Source: JBBQSN01 sp963825505 | GTDB lineage: Bacteria; Actinomycetota; Actinomycetes; Actinomycetales; CAWJMD01 | Assembly: GCA_963825505.1 (NCBI GenBank) | Contig: CAWGTL010000004.1 | Coordinates: 310,001-374,000 of the forward strand | Direction: 5' to 3' | DNA: 64,000 nucleotides | In this document: in pieces, positions 9,390-17,748 of the stretch | Numbering within the stretch: the stretch's first letter is position 1 | How the letters are laid out: the number at the start of each line of letters is the position of its first letter | Position numbers and translations under genes: made by a program | Notes under the pieces: model-generated | Told to the model about the DNA's origin: nothing | What the model saw: the letters and a program-made list of their open reading frames with translations, nothing else | Database searches by the model: none

Positions 9390-11438
9390 ATGAACCAGGG
9401 CATGCGGACGTGGGCCGACCACGTCGTGGGCCGCGCCCTGGACGGCCGCTACGTGGTGACGGAGAAGATCGCCCGGGGCGGCATGGCCACCGTGTACCTC
9501 GCCACCGACACCCGGCTGGACCGCGAGGTCGCGGTGAAGGTGATGCACCCGCACCTCGCCGACGACGAGCAGTTCGTCGCCCGGTTCAACCGCGAGGCGC
9601 GGTCGGCGGCGCGGATGTCGCACCACAACGTGGTCGCGGTCTACGACCAGGGCCGCGACGACGACGTCGTCTACCTGGTGATGGAGCACGTGCCCGGCAC
9701 CACCCTGCGCGACCTGCTCGACGAGGCCGGCGCGCTCACCGCCGGCCAGGCGCTCGGGGTGCTCGAGCCGCTGCTCGAGGCGCTCGCCGCCGCGCACAAG
9801 GCCGGGGTCGTCCACCGCGACGTCAAGCCCGAGAACGTGCTGCTCACCGACGACGGCCGGGTCAAGGTCGCCGACTTCGGGCTGGCCCGCGCGGCGAGCA
9901 CGTCGCAGAGCGGTACCACCACCGGGCTGCTGATGGGCACCGCCGCGTACCTGTCCCCCGAGCTGGTGCTGCGCGGCGTGGCCGACGCGCGGGCCGACGT
10001 CTACGCCGCGGGCATCGTGCTGTTCGAGATGCTCACCGGCCGGCAGCCCTTCACCGGGGAGGTGCCGGTCCAGGTCGCCTACCAGCACGTGCACGGACAG
10101 GTGCCCGGACCCACCGAGATCGACCCGGGCGTCCCGGCCGAGCTGGACTCCCTGGTCACCTGGGCCACCGCGCCGGACCCCGACGAGCGCCCGGTCGACG
10201 CCCGTGAGCTGCTCCAGGAGGTCCGGGAGGTGCACGCGGGCCTCAGCGAGGCCGAGCTCGACCGCGAGCCCGCCGGCGCCGGGCTGCGGCGGGCCGAGAC
10301 CCCCACCGACGACGGGAGCGCGCACGAGGACGGTGCGGCGACGCCCACCGACAGCCACCACGCGACCCGCGTCGTCGGTCCGGTGCTGGGGCTCGACCAG
10401 CAGGCGCGGCCTCCCCGGGGTCGAACCGCGCCGCCCACCACCGGAGCCGTCGGGACCGGTGCCGTCGGTGCGGTCGCGGTCGGCAAGATCGGCGCGGTGG
10501 GCGCGCGGAAGAACGCGGACGCCGCCGACTGGGGCTACGGCCCGTCCGGACGCCGTCGCCGGCGCGGCCTGTGGACCCTCGTCGTCCTGCTCGTGCTCGC
10601 CGTGCTCGGCGGTGGCGTGGGCTGGTACTTCCTCACCGGTCCCGGTGCGTACACGGTCGCCCCGACCGTGACGGGCACCGTCGACGAGGCCCGGCGCACG
10701 CTCGACCACGCCGGCCTCGGGATGCGCGTCACCGAGCAGTACGACGAGCAGGTCCCGGCCGGCACCGTGGTGGGCACCGACCCCGCCGCGGGCGAGCAGG
10801 TCCGCAAGGGCGCCACCGTCACCGTGCTGGTCTCGCGCGGCACCGAGTTCACGCCCGCGACCGCCGTCACGGGCCTGAGCGTCGAGGACGCCACCACGGC
10901 GCTGGCGGCCGACGACCTCGCCCTCGCACCGGACCCCGAGCAGGCCTTCAGCGAGACCGTCGCGGAGGGGCTCGTGATCAGCCAGGTGCCCCCGGCGGGC
11001 GACACCGTCAAGCGCGGGTCCGAGGTCGTCGTCGTGGTCTCCCGGGGCCGCGAGCCCGTCCCCGTCCCGGGTGTCGTCGAGCAGGAGCGCGCCGCCGCCG
11101 AGAAGGCACTCACCGACGTCGGTCTGGTCCCGCAGGTGACCGAGGAGTTCAGCGAGGCCGTCACCGCCGGGGTGGTGATCAGCCAGGCACCGGCCGACGG
11201 GACGCTGTTCAAGGGCGACCCGGTGGCGCTCGTGGTGTCGAAGGGCCCGCCGCTGGTCGAGGTCCCTGCCGTCCGCGGCAAGCAGGTCGAGGAGGCCACG
11301 CGGATCCTGCGCGACGCCGGCTTCGAGGTCGAGGTCCGGCGGCTGGTGCAGAACGGTTTCGGCACCGTGCTGTCGAGCGACCCCGGCGCCGGTACGCAGG
11401 CCCCCAAGGGCAGCACCGTCACCATCAACGTGGTCTGA
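9390..11438 (+). CDS. pknL: PASTA-domain serine/threonine protein kinase (PknL/PknB-like)
   Basis: This 682-residue transmembrane kinase senses cell-wall ligands outside and phosphorylates Ser/Thr inside. The kinase domain (about 20-285) has the Gly loop ARGGMATVY, Lys50 in VAVKVM, HRDVKPENVLL with Asp144, and ADFGLA. A variable linker includes a Gly/Ala/Val low-complexity run. The membrane segment LWTLVVLLVLAVLGGGVGWYF (about 394-417) is followed by four extracellular PASTA repeats to the C-terminus. The start is ATG 9390, where TATGCT ends exactly seven bases upstream (leaderless pattern); an ATG at 9378 falls inside that hexamer. Synteny with Rv2175c and DAHP synthase supports PknL, although M. 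tuberculosis PknL lacks PASTA repeats. Confidence 0.92.
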   Translation: MNQGMRTWADHVVGRALDGRYVVTEKIARGGMATVYLATDTRLDREVAVKVMHPHLADDEQFVARFNREARSAARMSHHNVVAVYDQGRDDDVVYLVMEHVPGTTLRDLLDEAGALTAGQALGVLEPLLEALAAAHKAGVVHRDVKPENVLLTDDGRVKVADFGLARAASTSQSGTTTGLLMGTAAYLSPELVLRGVADARADVYAAGIVLFEMLTGRQPFTGEVPVQVAYQHVHGQVPGPTEIDPGVPAELDSLVTWATAPDPDERPVDARELLQEVREVHAGLSEAELDREPAGAGLRRAETPTDDGSAHEDGAATPTDSHHATRVVGPVLGLDQQARPPRGRTAPPTTGAVGTGAVGAVAVGKIGAVGARKNADAADWGYGPSGRRRRRGLWTLVVLLVLAVLGGGVGWYFLTGPGAYTVAPTVTGTVDEARRTLDHAGLGMRVTEQYDEQVPAGTVVGTDPAAGEQVRKGATVTVLVSRGTEFTPATAVTGLSVEDATTALAADDLALAPDPEQAFSETVAEGLVISQVPPAGDTVKRGSEVVVVVSRGREPVPVPGVVEQERAAAEKALTDVGLVPQVTEEFSEAVTAGVVISQAPADGTLFKGDPVALVVSKGPPLVEVPAVRGKQVEEATRILRDAGFEVEVRRLVQNGFGTVLSSDPGAGTQAPKGSTVTINVV

Positions 11439-11657
11439 GCCCGACGCGCGCTCGACCCTGGCGCCCGGGGTCGATACGGGCGATCGGTGCGAAGCGTGAC
11501 CGTCCGGCGTGGGGGTACGACCGTCCGGGTCGTTCGGCACCGGTGGTGTCGACCACGTGGAGCAGCACCCCTCACCCCGGCGGCGGCTCGTGCCGCGGCG
11601 GCGTCCTGCCGATGACCAGGGGGATCGGGGGATCACCGAGGTAGGGGGAGGCACCGC

Positions 11658-11966
11658 ATGCGCAAGGCACTCTGCACGACCGTCCTGCTGGTCGCGCTGA
11701 CGGCAGGAGGAGCCGGGTCGGCCGTCGCCGCGAACGGCGTCCCGCAGCGTCCGGGCGGACCGGTCACCCCGGTCGCTCCGTCGGACAACGGCGGCGACAA
11801 CGGCTGGGGCAACTGCGGCCACAACTCCAGCCGTGGCAACCCGCACAGCGACCCCGCGGGTGGCGGGAACGGCGGGTACAAGAAGGGCGACGACTGCGGT
11901 GCGGTCACGCCCCCGGGTGACGGCGGTGGCGGCGGTGGCGGCGAGGAGCCGCCGGAGAACACCTGA
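11658..11966 (+). CDS. small secreted Gly/Asn-rich protein of unknown function
   Basis: This 102-residue protein has a clear signal peptide (MRKALCTTVLLVALTAGGAG, with cleavage near AVAA-N). The mature part is rich in Gly, Asn, Pro and Asp, has two cysteines (WGNCGH and GDDCGA) that could form a disulfide, and ends in a Gly run then EEPPENT. The start is well supported by AGGGGGAGG six bases before the ATG. It stands alone between the kinase gene and a membrane-protein gene. I recognise no family. It could be a small exported or surface-exposed protein; nothing in the sequence shows a catalytic site. Confidence 0.7.
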   Translation: MRKALCTTVLLVALTAGGAGSAVAANGVPQRPGGPVTPVAPSDNGGDNGWGNCGHNSSRGNPHSDPAGGGNGGYKKGDDCGAVTPPGDGGGGGGGEEPPENT

Positions 11967-12109
11967 TCCGTGCCTGCCCGGCCGACGGGCCGTGGCCGAC
12001 CTCGCGTCGGCCCCGGCCCGTCCCGTCCGGGTCGTACCGTCTCCGGGATGTGATCCACCTGTTGCGGCAACGAGTCTCGCGGCCCACGCCGTTGCCCGAT
12101 GATCACGGG

Positions 12110-13330
12110 ATGACCGACGGGGGCCCGGCGCAGCCGGACGACGGGGCGTGGTCGGGGGTACGCCCCGCGCTGGCGTGGCTGGCCTCGCCGGTGACGGTGC
12201 TGGCGCTGGTCGTCCTCGCGGTCAACGACCACGTGCTCAAGCAGGCGCACCCGGGACCGGTGACGGGCAAGCTCAGCGACGTCGCCGGGCTCGTCGCGGC
12301 GCCGGCCCTGCTCGCGACCGTCCTCGCCTGCCTCGCTCTCCCCCGTCCGCGCGAGACGGCGCTGGTGGCCACCGGGCTCGGCTTCGCGCTCGTGAAGACG
12401 GTCCCGGGGGCGACCGACGCGGCGAACGCCCTGTGGACCTCCTTCGGCGTCACGACCGAGATCCTGCGTGACCCCACTGACCTGGTCGCGCTCCCCGCGC
12501 TCGCCCTCGCCTGGATCGCGGCGCGCCGGACCCAGCGGCCACGGGGCCTGCGCGCGCGGGCCCGGGTCGCGCTCGGAGCGGTGGTGCTCCCGCTCGCGGT
12601 GGTCACGACCGCGGCGACGTCCTGCTACACCCCTGACGGGGTCACCGGTGCTGCGGTCGTCCGGGGCGACTGGGCCGGCGGTGACGCGGTCCGCGAGGAC
12701 CGGGTCGTGGTCGGGGGCCCGTCGGGGGACAGCGTCACCGTCGACGCCGGCGGTCGGGTGCTCGCGATGTCGCGCACCGACGAGGCCCGGCTGCCACGCG
12801 GCGACGACGGCGAGCCCGTGCCGTACTGCTCGCGGTCCGACACCGACCGGTGCTGGACGGGTGTCGGCACGACCTCCACGACCGTGGCGGGCACCACCGA
12901 CGGCGGCCGGACCTGGACGGTCGAGTACGACCTCCCGCGCGAGGAGGCCGACGACCTGCGCGACCGCTACGACGGGTGCTCGGAGCCCTCGCTCGACGTC
13001 GCGGCGGTGATCGTGCTCGACGGTCCGTACGGCCCGGTCGTCGTCGTGCCCGCGCACGTCACCGGGCTGCTCGTCCGCGGCACGGACGGCACCTGGACCC
13101 GGCTCCCGCTGGACCAGCTCCCGGGCGAGCCGGCGACGGACGAGGTCCCACGATTCACTGGCCCGCTGCGGTACCGCGAGCCGCCCCGGCCGGTCCCCGA
13201 CGACCAGCCGGGGCCCACCCCCACACCGTCGCTCCCCTCGACGCCGCCGTGCCCGTCACCCACGACCGTGCGGGTCACCCCCGACCCCCGCAACGGACCC
13301 CCGTTCGACCGCGTCGACTGCCCGCCGTGA
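12110..13330 (+). CDS. unknown membrane protein with extracellular Asp-box-like domain
   Basis: This 406-residue protein was not recognised. Four hydrophobic segments lie in the first half, for example SPVTVLALVVLAVNDHVLK, LVAAPALLATVLACLALP, DLVALPALALAWIAA and VALGAVVLPLAVVTTAATSC. The second half is hydrophilic, contains an Asp-box-like TTDGGRTWTVEY, several cysteines and a Pro-rich C-terminus, and is probably outside the membrane. The ATG at 12110 is chosen because the earlier GTG (12050) adds an arginine-rich lead unlike a membrane N-terminus. There is no clear Shine-Dalgarno site. It neighbours the small secreted protein but shares no visible operon signal with it. Confidence 0.6.
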   Translation: MTDGGPAQPDDGAWSGVRPALAWLASPVTVLALVVLAVNDHVLKQAHPGPVTGKLSDVAGLVAAPALLATVLACLALPRPRETALVATGLGFALVKTVPGATDAANALWTSFGVTTEILRDPTDLVALPALALAWIAARRTQRPRGLRARARVALGAVVLPLAVVTTAATSCYTPDGVTGAAVVRGDWAGGDAVREDRVVVGGPSGDSVTVDAGGRVLAMSRTDEARLPRGDDGEPVPYCSRSDTDRCWTGVGTTSTTVAGTTDGGRTWTVEYDLPREEADDLRDRYDGCSEPSLDVAAVIVLDGPYGPVVVVPAHVTGLLVRGTDGTWTRLPLDQLPGEPATDEVPRFTGPLRYREPPRPVPDDQPGPTPTPSLPSTPPCPSPTTVRVTPDPRNGPPFDRVDCPP

Positions 13331-13343
13331 CCCGGGGAGACCG

Positions 13344-13940
13344 CTACTCCTGGTAGGAGTACCGCTCCTCGCGCCAGGCGTCGCCGACGAGGTGGTAACC
13401 GCGCTCCTCCCAGAACCCGCGGACCGGGCCCCGGTGGTACTCGATGCCGCGCAACCACTTCGGACCCTTGAAGCCGTACAGGTGCGGAACCACCAGTCGC
13501 AGCGGCCAGCCGTGCTCGGGCGCCAGCGGCTCGCCGTCGAGCTCGTCGGCCAGCAGCGCCCGCGGGCTGGCGACGTCCTCGATCCGCAGCGTGGCGGAGT
13601 AGCCGTACTCGGCCCACGCGAGCACGTGCGTGACGCCGTCGGCGGGCGGCACCCGGTCGAGCAGGGCGCGCACCGGCACCCCGCCCCAGCGCAGGTCCGT
13701 GACCGACCACTTCGACGCGCAGTGCAGGTCGCCGCGGACCTCGGCGCGCGGCAGCGCCCGCACCTCGTCCAGCGACAGCCTGGTGGTCGCGCCGCCGGCG
13801 GTCGCACCGGTGACGGTGAGGTCCCAGGTGTCCAGGTTCAGGCGCGGCACCCGGCCGTAGTGCTTGACCTGCAGGCCGTCCGACCGGCGCTGCCCGGGGG
13901 GCAGCACCCTTCGCGACGGGTCGCTCGGACCGTGGCTCAC
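13344..13940 (-). CDS. molybdopterin-dependent oxidoreductase, sulfite-oxidase-like fold
   Basis: This 198-residue protein consists of a single oxidoreductase molybdopterin-binding domain. The conserved cysteine that ligates Mo lies in DLHCASKWSVTDLRW, and PLRLVVPHLYGFKGPKWLRG matches the family's cofactor-binding region. There is no signal peptide or Tat motif, so it should be cytoplasmic, and no dimerisation domain follows as in classical sulfite oxidases. Its GTG start (13940) overlaps the stop of the threonine aldolase gene (GTGA), so the two are co-translated. Its substrate is unknown. Confidence 0.85.
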   Translation of the reverse strand: MSHGPSDPSRRVLPPGQRRSDGLQVKHYGRVPRLNLDTWDLTVTGATAGGATTRLSLDEVRALPRAEVRGDLHCASKWSVTDLRWGGVPVRALLDRVPPADGVTHVLAWAEYGYSATLRIEDVASPRALLADELDGEPLAPEHGWPLRLVVPHLYGFKGPKWLRGIEYHRGPVRGFWEERGYHLVGDAWREERYSYQE

Positions 13941-15058
13941 GCCGGGACGCCTCCACGGTCGAGCGCAGACGCGAGGACGTCGACGAGCACCTGCGCCGCG
14001 CGGTCGGCACCGGCGTCGTCGAGGTCGAGGTGGGTGACGGCGCGCACCACGTGGCGGCCCATCGCCGACACCCGCACGCCGTCCACGGCCGCGGCGGTCA
14101 CGACGTCGGCCGCCTCGATCCCCGCTGGGGCGAGGTCGAGCACGACGATGTTCGTCCGCACCCGGTCCGGCACCACCGCCGACGGCAGCACCGCCGCGCA
14201 GGCCTCGGCCAGGAGCAACGCCCGGCGGTGGTCGACGGCGAGCCGGTCCAGGTGGTGATCGAGCGCGAAGTGCCCTGCGGCAGCGAGGATCCCGACCTGC
14301 CGCAGACCCGCGCCCATCCGCTTGCGCCACACCCGGGCACGGGCGATCCGCTCGGCCGAGGCGACCAGCACCGAACCGACCGGCGCACCGAGACCCTTGG
14401 ACAGGCAGACCGACACGGTGTCGGCGAGCGACCCGTAGACCTCGAGCGGGACGCGGTCGGCGACGTGCGCGTTCCACAGCCGGGCACCGTCGAGGTGCAC
14501 CGCGACGCCGAGATCCGCCGTGCCCTCGCGCAGGCGCCGGAGCGCGGCGAGGGGCTGCACCGTCCCGCCACCGAAGTTGTGGGTGTTCTCGACCGCGACC
14601 GCCGCCGTGGAGACCAGGTACGGGCCGCCGTCCGGCACCGCCATCGCGAGCGGCAGCTCGGGGTCGAGCAGGCCCACCGGCGCACCGGGTGCCGACGACG
14701 CCCAGGTGCGCGTCGTGACGCCGGACGTCACCGCATGGGCACCGAGCTCGGCCCGCACCACGTGGGCGAGGCTGTCGCACAACAGCTCTCGGCCCGGTTC
14801 CACGAGCAGCCGCACGCCGAGGACGTTGGCGAGCGACCCGGTGGGGCACCAGAGCCCGGCCTCGTGGCCCAGCAGCCCCGCGACCCGCTCCTCGAGCGCG
14901 TTGACGGTGGGGTCCTCGCCGTACACGTCGTCCCCGACGGCTGCGGACGCCATCGCCTCGCGCATCGCGGCGCCGGGACGGGTCAGCGTGTCGGATCGGA
15001 GGTCGATCACCTCGTGGTGGTCGTCGGGCGTGCGGGGCGGGTGACCGCTGGGCTGCAT
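13937..15058 (-). CDS. ltaE: low-specificity threonine aldolase
   Basis: This 373-residue PLP enzyme cleaves L-threonine or allo-threonine to glycine and acetaldehyde. DLRSDTLTRPGAAMREAM is the family opening, ENTHNFGGGTV and HLDGARLWNA hold substrate and PLP contacts, and the PLP lysine is in CLSKGLGAPVGS. The ATG start at 15058 lies four bases after the DAHP synthase stop, and the gene ends in an overlap with the molybdopterin oxidoreductase. The grouping with aroG suggests a shared transcript. A role in glycine supply or threonine breakdown is inferred from the family. Confidence 0.9.
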   Translation of the reverse strand: MQPSGHPPRTPDDHHEVIDLRSDTLTRPGAAMREAMASAAVGDDVYGEDPTVNALEERVAGLLGHEAGLWCPTGSLANVLGVRLLVEPGRELLCDSLAHVVRAELGAHAVTSGVTTRTWASSAPGAPVGLLDPELPLAMAVPDGGPYLVSTAAVAVENTHNFGGGTVQPLAALRRLREGTADLGVAVHLDGARLWNAHVADRVPLEVYGSLADTVSVCLSKGLGAPVGSVLVASAERIARARVWRKRMGAGLRQVGILAAAGHFALDHHLDRLAVDHRRALLLAEACAAVLPSAVVPDRVRTNIVVLDLAPAGIEAADVVTAAAVDGVRVSAMGRHVVRAVTHLDLDDAGADRAAQVLVDVLASALDRGGVPA

Positions 15059-15062
15059 GAGG

Positions 15063-16445
15063 TCAACGGCCTCGCAGCATGTCGGAGGCGAGGAACGCGA
15101 GCTCGAGCGACTGCTGGTGGTTCAGCCGCGGGTCGCACAGGCTCTCGTACCGCGTGGACAGGTCGGCGTCGGAGATCTCCTCGAACCCGCCGAGGATCTC
15201 GGTGACGTCCTCGCCGGTGAGCTCGACGTGCAGGCCACCCGGCACGGTGCCGACCGCGCGGTGCACCTCGAAGAAGCCACGCACCTCGTCGATGACGTCG
15301 TCGAAGCGCCGGGTCTTGTAACCGCTCGGGGAGCTGAAGGTGTTGCCGTGCATCGGGTCGCAGACCCAGAGCACCTGCGCACCGCTCGCCTGCACCTTCT
15401 CGGCGAGGCCGGGGAGGACGTCGCGGATCCTCTCTGCCCCCATCCGCGTGACGAAGGTGAGCCGGCCGGGCTCGCGGGCGGGGTCGAGCCGGTCGATGAG
15501 CGCCAGGGCGTCGTCGGCCGAGGTGCCCGGCCCGAGCTTGACCCCGATCGGGTTGCGGACCCGCGACAGGAGGTCGACGTGGGCGCCGTCGAGCTGGCGG
15601 GTGCGCTCCCCGATCCAGAGGAAGTGCGCCGAGACGTCGTACGGGTCACCGGTGCGCGAGTCGATCCGCGTCATCGCCCGCTCGTAGTCGAGCAGCAGGG
15701 CCTCGTGGCTGGAGAAGAACTCCACGGTGCGCAGGGCGTCGAAGTCGGCGCCGCAGGCGTCCATGAACTGCATGGCGCGGTCGATCTCCGCCGCCAGCGC
15801 CTCGTACCGCGCGTTGGCGGCCGAGCCGGCGAAGCCCTTGTTCCACTCGTGCACCTGGCGCAGGTCGGCGAAACCGCCCGTGGTGAAGGCGCGGATCAGG
15901 TTCAGCGTCGACGCGGCCGTGTGGTACGCCCGCAGCAGCCGCTGCGGGTCCGGCGTGCGCGACCGGGGCGTGAACGCGTAGTCGTTGACGGCGTCGCCGC
16001 GGTACGCCGGCAGCGTGACGCCGTCGCGGGTCTCGTCGTCGCTGGAGCGTGGCTTGGCGAACTGCCCTGCCATCCGGCCCATCTTGATCACCGGCATCGA
16101 CGAGCCGTAGGTGAGGACGACGGCCATCTGCAGCACGGTCTTGATCCGGTTGCGGATCTGGTCGGCGGTGGCGCCGGCGAACGTCTCGGCGCAGTCCCCG
16201 CCCTGGAGCAGGAACGCGCGGCCGGCGGCGGCCTCGCCGAGTCGGGCGCGGAGCAGGTCGGCCTCGCCGGCGAACACCAGCGGCGGCATCGACGAGAGCT
16301 CCTCGCGCACGGCCTGCAGCGCCTCGGGGTCCGGCCAGGCGGGCTGCTGCGCCGCCGGCAGGGCGCGGTAGGCGTCCAGGCCCGCCAGGACCTCGGGGGT
16401 GGCCACGGCGGACGTGACGGCGGCGGGCGGGATCGCGGTGCTCAC
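15063..16445 (-). CDS. aroG: class II 3-deoxy-7-phosphoheptulonate synthase
   Basis: This 460-residue enzyme condenses phosphoenolpyruvate and erythrose-4-phosphate, the first step of the shikimate pathway. Class II (plant/mycobacterial-type) features are visible: FLLQGGDCAETF, VIKMGRMAGQFAKPRSS, WIGERTRQLDGAHV, RNPIGVKLGPGTSADD and WVCDPMHGNTF. Length equals that of M. tuberculosis AroG, which lies next to the pknL/Rv2175c locus as it does here. The GTG at 16445 is preceded by CTGGAGC and also by TACCCT six bases upstream. In-frame codons further upstream are less likely. Confidence 0.93.
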   Translation of the reverse strand: MSTAIPPAAVTSAVATPEVLAGLDAYRALPAAQQPAWPDPEALQAVREELSSMPPLVFAGEADLLRARLGEAAAGRAFLLQGGDCAETFAGATADQIRNRIKTVLQMAVVLTYGSSMPVIKMGRMAGQFAKPRSSDDETRDGVTLPAYRGDAVNDYAFTPRSRTPDPQRLLRAYHTAASTLNLIRAFTTGGFADLRQVHEWNKGFAGSAANARYEALAAEIDRAMQFMDACGADFDALRTVEFFSSHEALLLDYERAMTRIDSRTGDPYDVSAHFLWIGERTRQLDGAHVDLLSRVRNPIGVKLGPGTSADDALALIDRLDPAREPGRLTFVTRMGAERIRDVLPGLAEKVQASGAQVLWVCDPMHGNTFSSPSGYKTRRFDDVIDEVRGFFEVHRAVGTVPGGLHVELTGEDVTEILGGFEEISDADLSTRYESLCDPRLNHQQSLELAFLASDMLRGR

Positions 16446-16518
16446 CGCTCCAGGGTAGGACCGTCTCAGGATCCGGTTGCGCTCGCGTCCGGCCACTGGA
16501 CGCGGGCACGATGACGCC

Positions 16519-17724
16519 ATGACCATCCGTCGCGTCGCGCTGCTCACCGCCGGGGGCTTCGCCCCGTGCCTGTCGTCCGCCGTCGGCGGCCTGATCGAGC
16601 GGTACACCGAGCTCGCCCCGGACGTCGAGATCATCGCCTACCGGCACGGGTACCACGGGCTGCTCACCGGCGACAAGGTCGTCGTCGACGAGGAGACCCG
16701 CGCCCGCGCGGGGGTGCTGCACCGGTTCGGGGGGTCGCCGATCGGCAACAGCCGGGTCAAGCTGACGAACACGGCCGACTGCGTGGAGAAGGGGCTGATC
16801 CAGCAGGGGCAGGACGCGCTGCAGGTGGCGGCCGAGCAGCTGAGCGCCGACGGGGTCGACGTGCTGCACACCATCGGCGGCGACGACACCAACACCACCG
16901 CCGCCGATCTCGCCACGTACCTGCACGAGCACGACTACGGCCTGACCGTGGTGGGCCTGCCGAAGACCATCGACAACGACATCGTCCCGGTGCGGCAGAG
17001 CCTCGGTGCGATCACCGCTGCGCAGCAGGCCTCCCTGTTCGCTCGCAACGTGCTGGCCGAGCACGGGTCGAACCCGCGGATGCTCGTCGTGCACGAGGTG
17101 ATGGGGCGGGCGTGCGGCTGGCTCACCGCGGCCGCGGCGCGCGACTACATGGCCTGGCACGCCGAGCAGGAGTGGGTGCCGGCGATCGGGCTCAGCCCCC
17201 AGCGCTGGGCGGTGCACGCGGTCTACGTGCCCGAGGTGAAGGTCGACCTCGCCGCCGAGGCGGAGCGGCTGCGCGCCGTCATGGACCAGGTCGGCTGCGT
17301 CAACATCTTCCTGTCCGAGGGGGCCGGGGTCAGCGACATCGTCGCCGAGCTCGAGGCGTCCGGCGCCGAGGTGCAGCGCGACCCGTTCGGGCACGTCAAG
17401 CTCGACACGATCAACCCCGGTGCCTGGTTCGCCAGGTCGTTCGGCGAGCAGCTGGGGGCGCTCAAGACGATGGTGCAGAAGTCCGGCTACTTCTCCCGTT
17501 CGGCGGCGGCCGGGCCCGAGGACCTCGCGCTGATCAAGGAGATGACCGACCTCGCGGTCGACTGCGGCCTCGCCCGCACGCCGGGCCTGGTCGGCCACGA
17601 CCTCGAGCGCGGCGGCGAGCTGCGGGCCATCGAGCTCGACCGGGTCGCCGGCCACAAGCCGTTCGACACGGCCGAGCCGTGGTTCGGCGAGCTCCTCGAC
17701 ACGATCGGCCAGCCCCGGGTCTGA
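16519..17724 (+). CDS. pfp: pyrophosphate-dependent 6-phosphofructokinase
   Basis: This 401-residue glycolytic enzyme phosphorylates fructose-6-phosphate, probably using PPi. The evidence for PPi use is the GGDDTNTT motif (Asp where ATP enzymes have Gly) and the lysine in PKTIDNDI, both markers of the PPi group. LTAGGFAPCLSSAVGG opens the fold, and MGRACGWLTAAAARDYMAW is a substrate region. The ATG at 16519 is used; an upstream in-frame codon at 16477 adds an unrelated Arg-rich lead. It is divergent from aroG and ends at a hairpin shared with the convergent gene. Confidence 0.88.
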   Translation: MTIRRVALLTAGGFAPCLSSAVGGLIERYTELAPDVEIIAYRHGYHGLLTGDKVVVDEETRARAGVLHRFGGSPIGNSRVKLTNTADCVEKGLIQQGQDALQVAAEQLSADGVDVLHTIGGDDTNTTAADLATYLHEHDYGLTVVGLPKTIDNDIVPVRQSLGAITAAQQASLFARNVLAEHGSNPRMLVVHEVMGRACGWLTAAAARDYMAWHAEQEWVPAIGLSPQRWAVHAVYVPEVKVDLAAEAERLRAVMDQVGCVNIFLSEGAGVSDIVAELEASGAEVQRDPFGHVKLDTINPGAWFARSFGEQLGALKTMVQKSGYFSRSAAAGPEDLALIKEMTDLAVDCGLARTPGLVGHDLERGGELRAIELDRVAGHKPFDTAEPWFGELLDTIGQPRV

Positions 17725-17727
17725 CCT

Positions 17728-17748
17728 GCTGACGGTCGCGCGGTCAGC
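17728..17748. terminator. hairpin between convergent pfp and HTH-SDR genes
   Basis: GCTGAC (17728-17733) and GTCAGC (17743-17748) form a perfect 6-bp stem with a 9-base loop. The right arm contains the stop codon of the convergent gene. There is no T-tract, which is common for actinobacterial terminators. It could act in both directions. Confidence 0.5.

Noticed and set aside
7950..11846. A long minus-strand open frame (about 1300 codons) opposite the LysM and kinase genes
   Set aside because: Its composition is His/Gly/Arg/Asp-rich with no motif, and both genes on the plus strand are complete with correct domains and starts.
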